Assembly: GCA_035293245.1 (NCBI GenBank)
Contig: DATDOO010000179.1
Span: forward strand, 1 to 15,586
DNA from: DATDOO01 sp035293245
GTDB taxonomy: Bacteria; Pseudomonadota; Gammaproteobacteria; Methylococcales; Methylococcaceae
Direction of reading: 5' to 3'
Length of the DNA: 15,586 nucleotides
Positions 13,212 through 15,586 of this stretch are shown here, in pieces. Under the pieces are notes generated by a model that made no database searches, had not been told where the DNA came from, and saw only the letters and a list, made by a program, of their open reading frames with translations. The position numbers and the translations under genes are program-made. The first letter of the stretch is position 1, and each line of letters opens with the position of its first letter.

Positions 13212-14390
13212 ATGAACATCCAGTTGTCCGACCGCGTCCAGAGCATCAAGCCCTCCCCGACCCTCGCCATTACCGCCCGCGCCAACGCCCTGAAGGCGGC
13301 GGGGCAGGACATCGTCGGCCTGGGCGCCGGCGAGCCGGATTTCGACACCCCGCGGCACATCAAGGACGCGGCCATCCAGGCCATCGAGAGCGGTTTCACC
13401 AAGTACACGGCGGTGGGCGGCATTCCGCCCTTGAAGCAGGCCGTCGCGGCCAAGTTCCAGCGCGACAATGGCCTGAGCTATCAGCCCAACCAGATTCTGG
13501 TGTCCTGCGGCGGCAAGCAGAGTTTCTTCAATCTGGCCCAGGCGCTGCTCAATCCGGGCGACGAGGTCATCGTCCCGGCGCCTTACTGGGTGTCCTATCC
13601 GGACATGGTGCTGCTGGCCGGCGCCAAGCCGGTGATTATAACTGCGCCGCAGTCGCAGGGTTTCAAGATCACCCCGGCGCAACTCGCCGCCGCCATCACG
13701 CCTAGAACCCGGCTGTTCGTCATCAACAGCCCGTCCAACCCCACCGGGGCGGCGTACACCCTCGACGAACTGAAAGCCTTGGCCGGAGTGCTGAAAGCCC
13801 ATCCCCACGTCCTGATCGCCACGGACGACATGTATGAGCACATCGTCTGGAAGCAGGGCGGCTTCTGCAACATCATCAACGCCTGCCCGGAACTGTATGA
13901 GCGCACCATGGTGCTGAACGGCGTGTCCAAGGCCTATTCCATGACCGGCTGGCGCATCGGCTACGCCGCGGGGCCGAAGGAACTCGTCACCGCCATGGAG
14001 AACATCCAGTCGCAGAGCACTTCCAACCCCACCTCCATTTCCCAGGTGGCGGCGCAGGCGGCGCTGAACGGCGACCAGAGCTGCATCCAGGAAATGCTCA
14101 AGGCTTTCAAGGAACGGCATGACTTCGTGGTGGCCGAGCTGAACCAGATTCCCGGCGTGGACTGCCTGGAGACCGACGGCACCTTCTACGTTTTCCCCAA
14201 CGTGCAGGGCGTGCTCGACCGCCTCAACCTGAAGGACGACATGGCGCTGACCGAGTTCCTCATCGAGAAGGGCGTGGCGGTGGTGCCGGGCTCTTCCTTC
14301 GGCTGCGACGGACATCTGCGTCTTTCCATCGCCACCAGCATGGCCAACCTGCAGAAGGCGCTGGAACGCATGCAGAAGGCGATGGGCTAA
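13212..14390 (+). CDS. Class I pyridoxal-phosphate aminotransferase, aspartate aminotransferase-like (subgroup I-beta)
   Basis: A cytoplasmic transaminase, most likely moving the amino group between aspartate (or related amino acid) and 2-oxoglutarate. The 392-residue product shows the fold I hallmarks: GLGAGEPDFDTP (36-47), YTAVGG (65-70), SPSNPTG (173-179, cofactor-contacting N176), TDDMYEH (204-210, D205 for the pyridine nitrogen), VSKAYSMTGWRIGY (238-251) with the Schiff-base lysine K240, and the substrate-carboxylate arginine R370 in HLRLSIA. These fit the bacterial I-beta aspartate/prephenate aminotransferase group rather than E. coli AspC; exact substrate range is uncertain, so I leave out a symbol. 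The start ATG has no clear Shine-Dalgarno sequence. A perfect hairpin begins inside its stop codon. Divergent from fic, with 240 bases between the starts. Confidence 0.92.
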   Translation: MNIQLSDRVQSIKPSPTLAITARANALKAAGQDIVGLGAGEPDFDTPRHIKDAAIQAIESGFTKYTAVGGIPPLKQAVAAKFQRDNGLSYQPNQILVSCGGKQSFFNLAQALLNPGDEVIVPAPYWVSYPDMVLLAGAKPVIITAPQSQGFKITPAQLAAAITPRTRLFVINSPSNPTGAAYTLDELKALAGVLKAHPHVLIATDDMYEHIVWKQGGFCNIINACPELYERTMVLNGVSKAYSMTGWRIGYAAGPKELVTAMENIQSQSTSNPTSISQVAAQAALNGDQSCIQEMLKAFKERHDFVVAELNQIPGVDCLETDGTFYVFPNVQGVLDRLNLKDDMALTEFLIEKGVAVVPGSSFGCDGHLRLSIATSMANLQKALERMQKAMG

Positions 14391-14421
14391 ACGATCATGG
14401 CGAGGAGCGCCATGATCGTTT
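14389..14421 (+). terminator. Perfect hairpin at the end of the aminotransferase gene
   Basis: A 14-base stem, AAACGATCATGGCG (14389-14402) with its exact complement (14408-14421), encloses AGGAG and starts within the TAA stop. Only three T follow, then CCCTC, so termination would be weak to moderate; it may equally protect the mRNA end or be part of a repeat together with the next element. Confidence 0.55.
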
Positions 14422-14455
14422 CCCTCACCCCGGCCCTCTCCCAAAGGGAGAGGGA
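14421..14455. repeat. REP-like palindromic repeat (CCCTCACCCCGG / CCCTCTCCC-AAA-GGGAGAGGG)
   Basis: The sequence has a CCCTCACCCCGG lead followed by a perfect 9-base stem CCCTCTCCC (14434-14442) and GGGAGAGGG (14446-14454) with loop AAA. I recognise this type as a dispersed intergenic palindrome found in many proteobacterial genomes, here lying between the aminotransferase gene and ubiE. Copy number in this genome cannot be seen from one window. Confidence 0.7.
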
Positions 14456-14488
14456 GACCACGGTATTTGCTACGCGACTTTCATAAGA

Positions 14489-15244
14489 ATGGCCATGAAC
14501 GAACCAAACTCCACCCACTTCGGTTTCCGCGAAGTTCCCGTCGGCGAAAAGGCGCGCATGGTGCGCGGCGTATTCGATTCGGTGGCCGGCAAATACGACC
14601 TGATGAACGACGTGATGTCGCTGGGCGTCCACCGGGTGTGGAAGCGCATCGCCGTGCAGTTGTCCAACGTGCGCGGCGGCGAAAAGGTGCTGGACCTGGC
14701 CGGCGGCACCGGCGACATGACCTCCCTGTTCCGCGGGCGGGTCGGCGCCAACGGCTGGGTGGTGCTGTCCGACATCAACGCGGAAATGCTCGTGCGTGGC
14801 CGCGACCGGCTGATCGACGAAGGCGTGGTGAGCAACCTCGGCTACGCGCAGATCGACGCCGAGAAGCTGCCTTTCCCCGACAACAGCTTCGACTGCGTGT
14901 GCATCGCCTTTGGCTTGCGCAACGTCACCGACAAGGACGCCGCCCTGCGCTCCATGTACCGCGTGCTGCGCCCGGGCGGACGGGTGATCGTGCTGGAATT
15001 CTCCCACCCCCACGACGGCCTGTTCCGCAAGACCTACGACCTGTATTCCTTCAAGCTCATGCCGTGGATGGGCAAACTGGTGGCGGACGACGCCGAGAGC
15101 TATCGCTATCTGGCGGAATCCATCCGCATGCATCCGGACCAGAAAACCCTCAAGGGCATGATGGAGAACGCGGGGCTGGAGCGCTGCGAATACTTCAACC
15201 TGACCCACGGGGTGGTGGCGGTGCACCGGGGGTACAAGTTCTAA
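14489..15244 (+). CDS. ubiE: Ubiquinone/menaquinone biosynthesis C-methyltransferase UbiE
   Basis: UbiE uses S-adenosylmethionine to methylate the quinone ring, giving demethoxy-ubiquinone intermediates or menaquinone from demethylmenaquinone. The 251-residue product matches the family length and shows THFGFREVP (9-17), YDLMNDVMSLGVHRVWKR (36-53), SAM motif I DLAGGTGDMT (69-78), FGLRNVTDKD (141-150), LRPGGRVIVLEFS (160-172), SYRYLAESIRMHP (204-216) and the terminal HGVVAVHRGYKF. ATG at 14489 has AAG immediately before it, too close for a ribosome site; ATG at 14495 (MNEPNSTHFG) is better spaced from the same AAG and is a good alternative, two residues shorter. The usual partners ubiJ and ubiB do not follow within the remaining 342 bases. 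Confidence 0.96.
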   Translation: MAMNEPNSTHFGFREVPVGEKARMVRGVFDSVAGKYDLMNDVMSLGVHRVWKRIAVQLSNVRGGEKVLDLAGGTGDMTSLFRGRVGANGWVVLSDINAEMLVRGRDRLIDEGVVSNLGYAQIDAEKLPFPDNSFDCVCIAFGLRNVTDKDAALRSMYRVLRPGGRVIVLEFSHPHDGLFRKTYDLYSFKLMPWMGKLVADDAESYRYLAESIRMHPDQKTLKGMMENAGLERCEYFNLTHGVVAVHRGYKF

Positions 15245-15298
15245 AAGGCGCTGGGATCGGCACCGGCCTCTGGTGCGCACCGCGCGAGCTACGCGAGG

Positions 15299-15454
15299 CT
15301 AACGCGCCCCGTGACTTACGCCGCCCACTTGTCTTTTGGCGATTTCGGCCAGCGTGGCTTCAATCTTTTGTTCAACTTCATCTCGGCAACCGTTCTGAAC
15401 ACACGCGGCAGCCCACACGGACAACGCCTCCCTGTATGCCCGCACCGCCTCGAA
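15299..15454 (-). pseudogene. Possible C-terminal gene remnant without identifiable start
   Basis: On the minus strand, a frame ending in TAG at 15299-15301 encodes about 51 residues that read like a real protein tail: EAVRAYREALSVW followed by a charged amphipathic helix (DEVEQKIEATLAEIAKRQ). The first part resembles a TPR helix, weakly. Upstream the frame stays open but runs into repeat-like DNA with no protein character, so the 5' part seems lost or replaced. Short in-frame GTG (15443-15445) or TTG codons could make it a tiny gene instead. Chance coding in GC-rich DNA is not excluded. Confidence 0.3.
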
Positions 15455-15520
15455 GGAGCACAGGAAGAGAGGGAGCGATAGCGGACGAACGGAGTGCGAC
15501 GACCCCCGCGTAGCCGTAGG

Positions 15521-15577
15521 GCCGGATGTTTTGTCGGAGTCGGAGCGCTAGCGGAGTGCGGAGACAAAACATAAGGC
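15521..15577. repeat. Imperfect palindrome with ATGTTTTGTC arms
   Basis: GCCGGATGTTTTGTC (15521-15535) pairs with GACAAAACATAAGGC (15563-15577), with 13 of 15 positions matching: a 10-base perfect inner stem plus a 3-base outer one. The 27-base interior contains GAGCGCTAGCGGA, which recurs with one change as GAGCGATAGCGGA at 15473-15485, 70 bases to the left. The style (GTAGGGC lead, gene-end location) is like dispersed palindromic repeats of proteobacteria. Confidence 0.65.
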
Positions 15578-15586
15578 AACCGACGC

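Larger units (their letters stand above)
15245..15586. other. Gene-poor right end: palindromic repeats and possible gene remnant
   Basis: No complete gene can be supported in these 342 bases. The left part (15245-15298) is a GC-rich spacer with a small GCACC/GGTGC hairpin. The centre has a minus-strand frame that looks protein-like (15299-15454). The right part (15471-15577) is made of repeat-like sequence. The window ends inside or just past a palindrome, so more repeats may follow. Confidence 0.5.

Noticed and set aside
13164..14444. Minus-strand frame (426 codons) opposite the aminotransferase gene
   Set aside because: Gly/His/Val-rich shadow translation; it also runs through the gene-end hairpin, and the plus strand has all PLP-enzyme motifs.
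15378..15579. Minus-strand frames of 64 and 87 codons at the right end
   Set aside because: They run through the palindromic repeat and read as Arg/Pro/Ser-rich shadow peptides; the third frame (15299-15454) is more protein-like.

Overview
The window looks like a chromosomal segment of a high-GC, non-spore-forming Gram-negative proteobacterium, probably gammaproteobacterial or close to the gamma/beta border. The reasons are a UbiE quinone methyltransferase, a CysZ-type sulfate transporter, a DUF2782 lipobox-less secreted protein, a LysM-YkuD L,D-transpeptidase, MoaC/D/E, and a divergent uvrB / class I aminotransferase neighbourhood of the kind known in Pseudomonas. Genus cannot be read from the sequence alone.

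Layout. 1-3049 (+): the 3' end of mnmA, purB, and a nucleoside-recognition (SpmA-SpmB fused) membrane protein, tightly packed and probably one transcript. 3051-5290 (-): moaC followed by a one-protein partner-switch regulator (receiver, PP2C phosphatase, HATPase); its stop faces the membrane-protein stop with one base between them. 5360-6537 (+): moaD and moaE, divergent from moaC, then a secreted DUF2782 protein. 6565-7590 (-): a periplasmic LysM/YkuD L,D-transpeptidase. 7901-8224 (+): a small RRM RNA-binding protein closed by a textbook intrinsic terminator. 8436-9179 (-): cysZ. 9210-9625: a gene-free stretch with a candidate plus-strand promoter. 9626-11722 (-): uvrB. 11838-12971 (-): a Fic AMP-transferase-family protein with its own autoinhibitory helix and C-terminal winged helix. 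13212-14390 (+): a class I aspartate-type aminotransferase. 14489-15244 (+): ubiE. 15245-15586: repeats and a short possible gene remnant.

Functionally the window is mostly housekeeping: tRNA thiolation, purine synthesis, molybdopterin synthase, nucleotide excision repair, transamination and quinone methylation. The accessory or regulatory layer consists of the partner-switch protein, the Fic protein lodged between uvrB and the aminotransferase gene, the RRM protein, and palindromic repeats around the aminotransferase/ubiE junction and the right end. I did not find a CRISPR array, insertion sequence, tRNA, rRNA or an obvious new multi-gene defence system. The best candidates for something new are the all-in-one partner-switch protein without a visible partner, the Fic insertion with a palindrome built over its stop codon, the possible small RNA at 9260 onward, and the palindromic repeat at the right end.
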